Assembly: GCF_001417955.2 (NCBI RefSeq)
Contig: NZ_LKTM01000383.1
Coordinates: 58,192-122,191, forward strand
Source: Mycobacterium gordonae
Lineage (GTDB): Bacteria; Actinomycetota; Actinomycetes; Mycobacteriales; Mycobacteriaceae
Reading direction: 5' to 3'
Length of the DNA stretch: 64,000 nt
A program made the translations under genes and the position numbers. Shown here piece after piece: positions 8,528-17,100 of the stretch. How positions within the stretch are numbered: the first letter of the stretch is position 1; each line of letters starts with the position of its first letter. The notes below the pieces were generated by a model that was given only the letters and a program-made list of their open reading frames with translations, was not told where the DNA came from and ran no database searches.

Positions 8528-8577
8528 CAGACGCAAAATCGCCCTTTTCGAGCGCGAAAAGGGCGATTTTGCGTCTG
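8528..8577. terminator. Perfect 23-bp stem-loop, likely bidirectional terminator / dispersed repeat copy 1
   Basis: Arms 8528-8550 and 8555-8577 are perfectly complementary with a 4-nt loop (AGCG). It sits between the convergent stops at 8521 and 8586. The outer half, GAGCAGACGCAAAATCG, recurs in the hairpin at 61679. Confidence 0.7.
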
Positions 8578-8585
8578 GTCGCGGG

Positions 8586-9086
8586 TCAGCGTGAGGCGGC
8601 CTGCAGCAGTTCCATCGCGGAACTGCGCGACAGCACCCAGCTGCCCTGGTTGACGAACGTGACGTTCTGGGTCACCGGGGGCGAAAGCTTGGGACCGGAG
8701 ACCGCCACGTCCGCGGTGGCCGAGTTGGCCGCGGCCGGCTGGATGTTCGCCACGCTGAACGACAACGGCAGGTCGCCGTTCTTGGCGGCCTTCTTCAGCT
8801 GGTGGTCGGCGATGTGCGCCTCGGTGCCGCCGATTCCGCCCTCGACCAGATCACTCTTGTTGGCGAATGGCACGTTCGGGTCGGCGAGGCTGGTGAGGAT
8901 GCCCGTCAGCTGCGCGGAGGTGGGCAGGCCGGCCGGCGCCGGCGCCGGGTCCTGCGGGAGCGGCGCACCGAAGACGACGGGCTGCACCTGGTAGGCGACC
9001 GGGCCGGCGAACGCCGTCGCTCCGGCCGCCGCGGCACCGATTGCGGCGACGGCCGCGGCACCGATGGCCAGTGACTTGATGGTCAT
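8586..9086 (-). CDS. mtb12: Low-molecular-weight secreted antigen MTB12/CFP-2 family
   Basis: A 166-residue exported protein. ATG at 9086 starts a classic signal peptide (MTIKSLAIGAAAVAAIGAAAAG, cleavage probably after the Ala-rich run, near TAFA-GPV). The mature part carries the Pro-rich stretch GAPLPQDPAPAPAG and the conserved blocks LADPNVPFANKSDLVEGGIGG, FSVANIQPAAA and PVTQNVTFVNQG found in the M. tuberculosis culture-filtrate antigen Rv2376c. The fold is thought to be an NTF2-like domain; biochemical function is unknown. An upstream in-frame ATG at 9137 is rejected because it would bury the signal peptide. Confidence 0.93.
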   Translation of the reverse strand: MTIKSLAIGAAAVAAIGAAAAGATAFAGPVAYQVQPVVFGAPLPQDPAPAPAGLPTSAQLTGILTSLADPNVPFANKSDLVEGGIGGTEAHIADHQLKKAAKNGDLPLSFSVANIQPAAANSATADVAVSGPKLSPPVTQNVTFVNQGSWVLSRSSAMELLQAASR

Positions 9087-9187
9087 GGGATCCCCCTCGT
9101 ATTCACGCAGAACGTTCCGGACATCGATGTGCCGCACCGCCCGCGTGTGTTGTGTTTGTGCATCTTGTGACTGATGTTTCGTTTGGT

Positions 9188-9212
9188 AGCGTGTCTATGT
9201 TACGTCCACGCT
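9188..9212. promoter_or_regulatory. Inverted repeat upstream of the dehydrogenase gene
   Basis: AGCGTG and CACGCT arms separated by 13 bp, about 65-85 bp before the chosen start at 9276, in the 189-bp gap between the MTB12 and dehydrogenase genes. No IdeR-like box was found in this gap. A weak, possibly incidental site. Confidence 0.25.
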
Positions 9213-9275
9213 CCCGCGGACCCGATTGTGGCGGCTGTGATGCAGCTGTGCGGGAGCTATGAATCCGGGGGCCGA

Positions 9276-10649
9276 ATGTTTGCCAGCAGATACCCGGAGG
9301 AAACAAGATTCGCGTTTCGCCCCGGCGTCACCTGCATGACCACCGGTGCCGGAGCGGTGCTGCTGAAGCCCCCGCACAGTGAAAAGCTGGCCCGGTTGAG
9401 CGCCCAGCAGCTGACGGCACTGAAGGCCCTGAACCTCGGACCGGCGACGGCGACGGAACTGGCCGGGGCCGGTGCCCAGCGTCGTGAGATCGACGCATTG
9501 ATCGACCACCTGGCCACACGCGGCTATCTCGCCGTGACGGTCTGCGCCGGCGGGACGGATCTGTACTCGCTGATTCCGTTCGGCCAGCCCCCGCCGCGAC
9601 CCGAACCGCTGCCCGACGGGTCCACGGTGATATCGAAATTTGCTGTGCTGCATAGTGATTCAACTGGACTAGTTCTCGAGAATCCACTGGGCTGGTGTGA
9701 TGTGCGCATTCACCAGCCGCGATTGCTCGCCCTGCTGGGCGGCCGCGCGCCGGACTGCCCCGATCTGCCGCCGACCGTCGCCGCACAGTTCATCGACGAC
9801 CTGCGCTGGGCCGGGGCGCTGGTAGGTCCGGACGACGAGACGTCGTTCGAGGCGCAGAGCTGGACCGCGCCCGACCTTTGGTTTCATCGGCGCAGCACCC
9901 TCGGCCAGCGCACCGTCACATGGGACGACTTCGGTCCGACCAAATGGGCCAAAGGCCGGTTCCCGCAACCACCGGGGCGACGGACGCCCTACCCGGGTGA
10001 ACCGATCGCACTGCCGATCCCCGACTTGGATGCCAGACGGACTCAGGACCCGTCCCTGGCGGCCGTCATTGAAGACCGGGTCACCACAAGGGCATTCGAC
10101 GACGAGCGGCCCATCAACGCCGGGCAACTCGGTGAATTGCTCTACCGCACCGCGCGGACGCGTAGCACCCAGGCCGTGGACGCAGGCGAGGAACTGCTGT
10201 CCCGGCCCTATCCCGCCGGCGGGGGCCTCTACGAACTGGAGATCTACCCCGTGGTGCGCAGCGTCGCCGGCCTGGAACCCGGCGTCTACCACTACGACTC
10301 GTTCGAACACGCACTTCGCCCGGTTGCCACCGCTGACGCGCCCGCCACCTCCCAACTCATCAGGCCGGCCGCGGCGACCCTGTCCGGCGGCGCCGAGCCA
10401 CAGGTCCTGCTCGTCATCGCGGCCCGCGGCGGCCGGGTGATGTGGACCTACGAGCAGATCGCCTACGCCACCATCCTCAAGAATGTCGGCGTCCTGATGC
10501 AGACGATCTACCTGGCGGCCACCGCCATGGGTCTCGGCGTTTGCGCGCAAGGGTTTTCCGACACCGCGGCATTCACCGCGGCTACCGGAGTCGACGAGCG
10601 CCAGGAGTGCAGCGTCGGCAGCATCATCGTCGGCTCGCGCATTCCCTAG
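9276..10649 (+). CDS. SagB/McbC-type FMN dehydrogenase, predicted oxazoline oxidase of the siderophore pathway
   Basis: A protein of about 457 residues. The N-terminal half contains a winged-helix-like stretch (ATATELAGAGAQRREIDALI). The C-terminal nitroreductase-fold domain, from about residue 267, shows the SagB signatures: RVTTRAFDDERPI (FMN-contacting Arg), YPAGGGLYELEIYPVV, GVYHYDSFEHALRPV and the helix ending in YLAATAMGLGVCAQGF. Relatives McbC, SagB, BlmIII and the Ox domains of epothilone and myxothiazol synthetases oxidise azolines to azoles. Its end overlaps the mbtB stop region by 4 bp in convergent orientation. I infer that it converts the MbtB-made phenyloxazoline to an oxazole. 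ATG at 9276 is a judgement; an upstream ATG at 9240 is possible. It has no counterpart in the M. tuberculosis mbt locus. Confidence 0.85.
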   Translation: MFASRYPEETRFAFRPGVTCMTTGAGAVLLKPPHSEKLARLSAQQLTALKALNLGPATATELAGAGAQRREIDALIDHLATRGYLAVTVCAGGTDLYSLIPFGQPPPRPEPLPDGSTVISKFAVLHSDSTGLVLENPLGWCDVRIHQPRLLALLGGRAPDCPDLPPTVAAQFIDDLRWAGALVGPDDETSFEAQSWTAPDLWFHRRSTLGQRTVTWDDFGPTKWAKGRFPQPPGRRTPYPGEPIALPIPDLDARRTQDPSLAAVIEDRVTTRAFDDERPINAGQLGELLYRTARTRSTQAVDAGEELLSRPYPAGGGLYELEIYPVVRSVAGLEPGVYHYDSFEHALRPVATADAPATSQLIRPAAATLSGGAEPQVLLVIAARGGRVMWTYEQIAYATILKNVGVLMQTIYLAATAMGLGVCAQGFSDTAAFTAATGVDERQECSVGSIIVGSRIP

Positions 10650-13600
10650 CCCTGCGCCATTACTTCCTCATCGGTCAGCGCCGCGACGTCGAGGTAGTGA
10701 CGTGCGATAGCGGCCAGTCGTTGCGGTGTGCCCCGGGCCGCCTCGCGGTTGTCCAGTCGGGCGGCCAGGCCTGCGACCGTGCGGGTGGCGAAGATGTCGG
10801 TGACCACCGCATGATCGACGTCCAGCCATTCACGGACCAGCCCGATGACGGCGGTGGCCAGCACCGAATCACCCCCGAGGGCAAAGAAATCATCATGGAC
10901 GCCAACGGATTTCGGACTGTCCAGGCCCAGGACGTCGGCCACGATCTCGGCCAGCGCGGCCTCCAGATCGGTGCGTGGTGCGGTGTCGTGGTCTGCGGGT
11001 TGCGGTTGCAGAAGCGCGAGGACGGCACGACGGTCGAGTTTGCCGTTGGGTGTCAGGGGGATTCGTTCGAGAACTTCGATGCGGGCCGGAATCATATAAC
11101 TCGGCAGCAGGTCGGCGAGGGCCACGGAGAGGGCCGCGGTGAGGTCCCCGCTGAGCTCACCCGCCGGGTCGCCCGCCGGGTCGCCCGCGATGGCCGCGAC
11201 CAGCACGGGCGCGTTGGCGCCGACGACGGCCGCCACAGCCTGGTGCACATCGGGCAGGCTACGAAGTGCGTTCTCGACCTCGCCGAGCTCGACGCGGTAG
11301 CCGCGGATCTGCACCTGATGGTCTGCGCGGCCGAGGAATTCGACGGTGCCGTCGGGCCAGTACCGGGCGGTGTCGCCCGTCTTGTACCAGCGGATGCCGT
11401 CGTGCTCGACGAAGCGTTCCGCGGTGCGCCGGGGATCGTGGCGGTAGCCCGCCGCGACATTCGCGCCGCCCACCCAGAGTTCACCCGGGACCCAGTCCAG
11501 GCAGTCGCGACCAGACGGTGACACCACTCGACACCGGACATTGCGCAACGGAACGCCGAACGGCACGGTTACCCAGTGCGCCGGTGGTTCACCCACCACC
11601 TCGCAGACGGTGCTGTGGATCGCCGTCTCCGTCGCTCCGCCGAGGCCGGCAAACCGGCAGCCAGGTGCCACCTGCTGCAATCTTCGGGCCAACTCCGCTC
11701 CTACCCAGTCGCCCCCGAGCAGCACCGCCCGCAACGAATCGCCGAGACCGTGCGCGCCGCAGGCCAGAATCATGTCCAGGATGCCCGGAACACAGTTGAG
11801 AATCGAAACCTTATGCCGGCGAATCACTTCCGCCCAGGTGTCGGCGGCATCCGGGTGCCCGGAGTCGACCACGACGATTGCACCGCCGACGGAGAACATG
11901 CCGAAGATGTCGTACACCGACAGATCGAATTCGAGGGCGGAGACGCCGAGGGTCCGATCGGTGTCGCCGACTTCGAACCACTCGTTGACGGCGTCGATGG
12001 TGTTCAACGCCGCGCTGTGCGGAACTTCCACCCCTTTGGGCACCCCGGTCGATCCGGATGTGAACAGGACGTAAGCGATCGTCCCGGCGTCCGGAAAAAC
12101 AGCTTCGCGCAACGGTTCCCGATGGTTCCGCGCGACATCGATGCTGACACAACGGATGCCCGAGCCGAATTCGGCACCCTCGACGGTCAGCGCCGCGACG
12201 ATATCGGCGGTCTGCAGGATCTTGGCGCGGCGCTCAGCCGGTTGCTCGTAGCCGATCGGCACATACGTCGCACCGGCGGCGAGCACACCGAGTACGGCCG
12301 GGATCTGGTCACGCCCTTTGGGTAGCTGGACTGCGACGGCGTCGCCCGGCCGTACCCCGCACGCGCGCAAGGCGCCGGCCACCGCGAGCGAGCTCTCCGA
12401 CAGCTCCCGATAGCTCCAGGCGCCGGCCTCCTCGCCGAGTCCCCAGAGCACGGCGGGATCATCGGGATGGGTATCGGCGTGCTCGAAAAAGCCCTGGTGC
12501 AAACACCGTCCGGTCACCGGGCCGTCGGTGGCATTGACGGCCGCCCGCACCTTCGCCTGGGCGCGGGGCAGCCGCACCGCGGCTTCGGCGTCCCAGCCCG
12601 CCGCACCGTCGGTCAGCCGCGTGACCGCCTCGGTGAACCTGGCGAACATGGCGTCCACCATGCCGGCCGGAAATGCGGATTCCCGGACATCCCAGTTGAT
12701 CAGCAACCCGCCGCGCAGTTCGGTGATCTGGACATCCAATAGCACCTGCGGCCCCTGCGAGATGATCCACACCGGTTCACCGAATGTCTCGATGACGGCG
12801 TCGGCGAACAGTTCGCCGAGATCGAGCGCACTGGTGAAGACGACCGGGGCCAGCACCGGTTCGCCCCGCTGCCGACCCAGATCGCGCAGCACCTCCAAAC
12901 CGGAATAGGCGGAGTGCGCGCCGCTTTCGTACATGCTGCGCTGCACGGCCCGGGCCCGGTCGGTCACCGACATGTTCTCGCTGACGTCGACCTCGAGCAT
13001 GATCGACGACGTGAAATCTCCGATCACCCGGTCGATGTCGGGGTGCACCGATTCCCGGTGAAACAACGGCACATTGAGCAGGAACCGATCCCGCGCGGAC
13101 CATCCGCCGATGGTGTCGGCAAAGACCGCGGCTAGCGCGACGGCCGGGGTCACGCCACGAGCGTGGGCGCCGGAGACCAGTCTGCTCTTGGCGTCCGGAG
13201 TCAGCCAGTGGTCGTATCGGACGGTCCGCCGGGCCGACCCCCGGGCGCCCGCCGGTGCGGCGGGAAGTTCGGGTGCTCCGGGCATCTCCGGCAGGCGTCG
13301 CTGCCACCACTGGCGATCCCGCTCCCGCAACGCATCTCGGTCGTGACGCTGTTGGTCCTCGACGCGGTATCTCTGGTAGCTGTAGCCCGGGGGTTGCGGT
13401 GTGGCTCCGCGATACATGCCGGCCAGTTCGGAGATCAGCACGCGGTAGCTCATCGCGTCGCCGGCCAGCATGTCGACGTCCAGGTGCAACCGGCTGCGGT
13501 CCTCGTCGTAGCGGGTTAGCGTGACGTCGATGACCTGGCCCTCTTCAATTGCCAGGCGCTGATGCGTTTTTCGGTCCCGCAGCGCGGCCAGCGCGGTCTC

Positions 13601-14161
13601 GGCGGCGGACACGCCCTGGCCCCGCAGATCCACCACGCTGAACACCGGGCGTCCCGGCCGCGGCATCGTCTGCTGGGTTCCGTTCGGCAGGAACCGCGTT
13701 CGGAGCATCGGATGAGCCTCGACGAGATCGGTCACCGCGCGCTCCAGCCGCACCGGGTCGATTGCGCCGCCGTCGAATTCGACGTACAGATGGGCCGCCA
13801 CCCCGCCCAGTTCCTGCTCGTCGGATCGACCGATCCAGTAGGCGTGCTGCATAGGAGCCAACGGGAACGGCGCGTCTTCGACGATCGCCGGTTCCGTCTG
13901 GGGCGCCGGGGCCGCCGTGGCCGACGGTTGTCCGCCGAGCAGGGCGTGCCACGAGTCGACGGTGGGGTTGGCCGCCAGCTCGGCAAAGGTGATGGCGGCG
14001 CCGCGTTTACGCCAGCCGCCGGCCATCGCCATCATCCGGATGGAGTTCAGTCCCAATTGGATGAGATCGTCATGGTCTGCGACGTCTTCGGCAGGGCAGC
14101 CGAGTTGGGCCGCGATCGTGGCCTTGATCTCGTCCCTGCTGATCTGTTCCTCGCCGAGCAC
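10646..14161 (-). CDS. mbtB: MbtB-type NRPS: ArCP-Cy-A-PCP (phenyloxazoline synthase, no TE)
   Basis: A 1171-residue synthetase. An aryl carrier protein (residues 1-75, phosphopantetheine Ser in GLNSIRM) accepts salicylate from MbtA. A cyclisation domain (about 110-520) carries DMLAGDAMS, the DxxxxDxxS motif that replaces the HHxxxDG of C domains. The adenylation domain (about 540-1030) has LFTSGSTGVPKG and LGGATETAIHS and belongs to the Cys/Ser/Thr group. A final PCP carries FALGGDSVLA. M. tuberculosis MbtB continues into a thioesterase; this one stops after the PCP, and a separate thioesterase (mbtT) is in the cluster. GTG at 14161 is chosen because AAGGGAAGG precedes it and the longer frame would run back into mbtF. 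It is last in the mbtE-mbtF-mbtB unit. Confidence 0.92.
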   Translation of the reverse strand: MLGEEQISRDEIKATIAAQLGCPAEDVADHDDLIQLGLNSIRMMAMAGGWRKRGAAITFAELAANPTVDSWHALLGGQPSATAAPAPQTEPAIVEDAPFPLAPMQHAYWIGRSDEQELGGVAAHLYVEFDGGAIDPVRLERAVTDLVEAHPMLRTRFLPNGTQQTMPRPGRPVFSVVDLRGQGVSAAETALAALRDRKTHQRLAIEEGQVIDVTLTRYDEDRSRLHLDVDMLAGDAMSYRVLISELAGMYRGATPQPPGYSYQRYRVEDQQRHDRDALRERDRQWWQRRLPEMPGAPELPAAPAGARGSARRTVRYDHWLTPDAKSRLVSGAHARGVTPAVALAAVFADTIGGWSARDRFLLNVPLFHRESVHPDIDRVIGDFTSSIMLEVDVSENMSVTDRARAVQRSMYESGAHSAYSGLEVLRDLGRQRGEPVLAPVVFTSALDLGELFADAVIETFGEPVWIISQGPQVLLDVQITELRGGLLINWDVRESAFPAGMVDAMFARFTEAVTRLTDGAAGWDAEAAVRLPRAQAKVRAAVNATDGPVTGRCLHQGFFEHADTHPDDPAVLWGLGEEAGAWSYRELSESSLAVAGALRACGVRPGDAVAVQLPKGRDQIPAVLGVLAAGATYVPIGYEQPAERRAKILQTADIVAALTVEGAEFGSGIRCVSIDVARNHREPLREAVFPDAGTIAYVLFTSGSTGVPKGVEVPHSAALNTIDAVNEWFEVGDTDRTLGVSALEFDLSVYDIFGMFSVGGAIVVVDSGHPDAADTWAEVIRRHKVSILNCVPGILDMILACGAHGLGDSLRAVLLGGDWVGAELARRLQQVAPGCRFAGLGGATETAIHSTVCEVVGEPPAHWVTVPFGVPLRNVRCRVVSPSGRDCLDWVPGELWVGGANVAAGYRHDPRRTAERFVEHDGIRWYKTGDTARYWPDGTVEFLGRADHQVQIRGYRVELGEVENALRSLPDVHQAVAAVVGANAPVLVAAIAGDPAGDPAGELSGDLTAALSVALADLLPSYMIPARIEVLERIPLTPNGKLDRRAVLALLQPQPADHDTAPRTDLEAALAEIVADVLGLDSPKSVGVHDDFFALGGDSVLATAVIGLVREWLDVDHAVVTDIFATRTVAGLAARLDNREAARGTPQRLAAIARHYLDVAALTDEEVMAQG

Positions 14162-14181
14162 GTGTGATGACCCTTCCCTTG

Positions 14182-17100
14182 TCAGGCGGTGGCTGCCAGC
14201 CCGGCGGCCAGCGCGGCCAGGGTGCGCTGCCACAGCTGTGTCAGGTGATCGATTTCGGCCGGCGTGAACAGCGCCTCGCTCCACAGCACAGTGTTGACGA
14301 GTTGCTGGCCGGCCGGGGTGCCGCGGACCAACAGACTCATGTTGAGCGCGAAACGCAGCGGCAGATCCGGCTCGGGATCAACTGGCAAAGCGTCGATTTC
14401 CTGTCCGTCGATCAGCGTCCACGGTTCCTCGGTCACCACCCCGAGGTCCAGCCGGCCCAGGTAGTTGAAAAGCAGCTGCGGCTCGGGCGCCTGCTGCAAT
14501 TCCGGGACGCGGGCGACGTATCGGAGTAACCCGTAATCCAGGCCGTCGCAGGGAACCGCTCCCAGCTGCGAGGTCACCGAATCCAGTAACGCCCGGGCCA
14601 CCTCTGGCGCCGCCTCCAGGCGCTCGATGTCCACGGCGGTCGCCCCCACCCCGAGCCGAACGGGGAATGCCGCCGTGAACCAGCCGACGGTGTTGGTGGT
14701 GTCGGTGTCCATCAGGGCATCGGCGCGACCGTGGCTGTCCAGGGCGATCAGGGCTCCCCCGGACGGATCCTGCGACCGCAGCCGGCGCCAGCTCGCCAGC
14801 ATGACCGTCACCGCGCACAACAGGATTTCGCGCATCCGGTCATCGCGGTTGAGGGTGCCCACCAGACGCTCAGTGACGTCGACCGGCGTCATCAGGTTGC
14901 TGACCCGCAGCGTGGACCAGGTGTCCCGGGTCGGGTCCGGGTGGCGCGTACCCAGCGCGGGATCGGCCTCGCGCAGCTGCGCACCCCAATACTCGCGCTG
15001 CGCGAGGACTTCGGGAGCCACCGCCCTGTCCCACATCAACTCCGACCATCGGCGGTAGGACGTGAACTCCGGCAACGCCTTCGGCGCGGCGCCCGCGCGC
15101 AGCGATCGCCACCCCTCCGCGATGTCGCTGAGCAGGATGTGCCAGGACACCACGTCCACCACCAGGTGGTGGATGGTCAACAGCAGCATCTGGCGCTGCG
15201 CAGCGCCGTGAAACCACACCGCGCGAATCATCGCGCCCGCGCTCGGGTCGATCTCCTCTATCGCCCGGCGCGCCGAAGTTCGCACCAGCGACGCTAATTC
15301 GGTATCGGTCGAGACGTCGACCCGCGAGAGCAGTTCGGCAGCGGCCACGACACCGGGTTCCCGGGTGACCAGACGAGCGCCGTGGGGTGTATCGGTCAGG
15401 ATCGATCGCAGGGACTCGTGCCCGTCGAGCACGAGCTGAAGCAGCTGCTCTATCGTCACGCGGTCGATGCCGGCGGGCAGCCGCAGCAGGACCGTATTGG
15501 TAAAGCGCCGGAAGTTGCCGTGCTCGTTGACCCAGGACACGATCGGCAGCGGCGGCACCTCACCGTATTCGGCACCGATGACCGCCGGTCCGGCCAACTC
15601 AGCCATGTCGACCGCGGCGGCGAGCTCACGAATCGTCGGTGCGGTGAACACCAATCGCGGGCTCAGCGCCAGGCCGCGTCGCCTGGCCTTGTGCACCAGG
15701 CCGATCGCCACGATGCTGTCCAGCCCGAGCGTGAAGAAGTCGTCGTCCAGGTGGGGTGCCACACCGTTGAACTGTTCGGCGAACAGCTCGCTCAGCACTC
15801 GTTCGCTGTCGGTGGACGGCGTTACCGGCCCGCGGCTGCCAGTGGCGAGTTCGTCGCGGGCCAACCTGTCGAGCGCGTGATTATCCAGCTTGCCGTTGGC
15901 ATTGACCGGCAACCTGGGTAGCGCCACGATGCGCGCCGGGACCATGTACGCGGGCAGTCGTTCCGCGAGAGCGGCACGCAGCGCATGCGGCTCAACCCGC
16001 GTATCATCCTGCCAGACAACGAAACTCACCAACGTCGCGCCCCCGGCACGCCGCACCACCGACACGGCCGCGTCGTGGACGCCAGGCTGGGATCGAAGTG
16101 CACCCTCGATTTCGCCGATCTCGACCCGGTAGCCGCGGATCTTGACCTGACTGTCGCCGCGCCCGAGGTAGGCCAGACCACCATGCGGCAGGCGACGCAC
16201 CAGGTCGCCGGTGCGGTACATACGTTGTCCGGGCCGGAACGGATCGGCCACGAAGCGGGCGGCGGTCATCGCCGGCTGACCGATGTAACCCCGAGTCAAC
16301 TGGTTGCCGGACAGGTAGAGCTCGCCCACGACTCCGTGCGGAACGCTGCGCAACGCCGAATCCAGGACGTAGCCGAGGGTTCCGGCGTTGACCGTGCCGA
16401 TGGTCGGTGCCGGGTACTCCCGCACGGCGGCCACCACCGCCTCCACGGTCGCTTCGGTGGGCCCGTAGCAGTTGTACACGGCACCGGCCGGCAGCGAACA
16501 CAACTGCTGCCACAGCACACTATTGATCGCTTCACCGCCCAGTGCCAGCACCGCGAGGTGGTGATCCGGCAGTCCGGCGGCCCGCAACTGGACGAGCATC
16601 GAGGGCGTGGTGTCGATCATGTCGATCTGGTGATCGGCCATCCCTTTCAATAACTGGTCCGCGTCGCGCATCTCCTCCGCGTCGAACAGATGGATCCCGT
16701 GTCCGTCGAGCAGCCCGACCATGGGCTGCCACGACGCGTCGAAGCTCATGGACCAGGCGTGGGCGATGCGCATCGGGCGGCGCAGGCGCCGTCGCGCGGG
16801 CCGGTAGACGCGGTCGCGGTGGTCGGCGAAGTAGCTGACCAACGCGCCGTGGGTGCCGATCACGCCTTTCGGCTCACCGGTGGACCCGGACGTGAAGATG
16901 ACGTAGGCGCTGTGCCCGGGATGGCGGGGCACGACGGGAGCGACGGCGTCACGACGCGAAATGCGCTCAGCCACCGCCGGGTCGTCGAGCACCAGGGCGG
17001 GGACTCGGCCCTCGATCAGTGCCGAACCGGCTTCGTCGGTGATCGCCAACGCCGGATCCGCCTGGCGCAGCATGGATTCGATACGGGCGACCGGCAGGGT

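Noticed and set aside
9087..9275. IdeR box before the dehydrogenase
   Set aside because: I searched this gap by eye for TTAGG/CCTAA half-sites and saw none at proper spacing.
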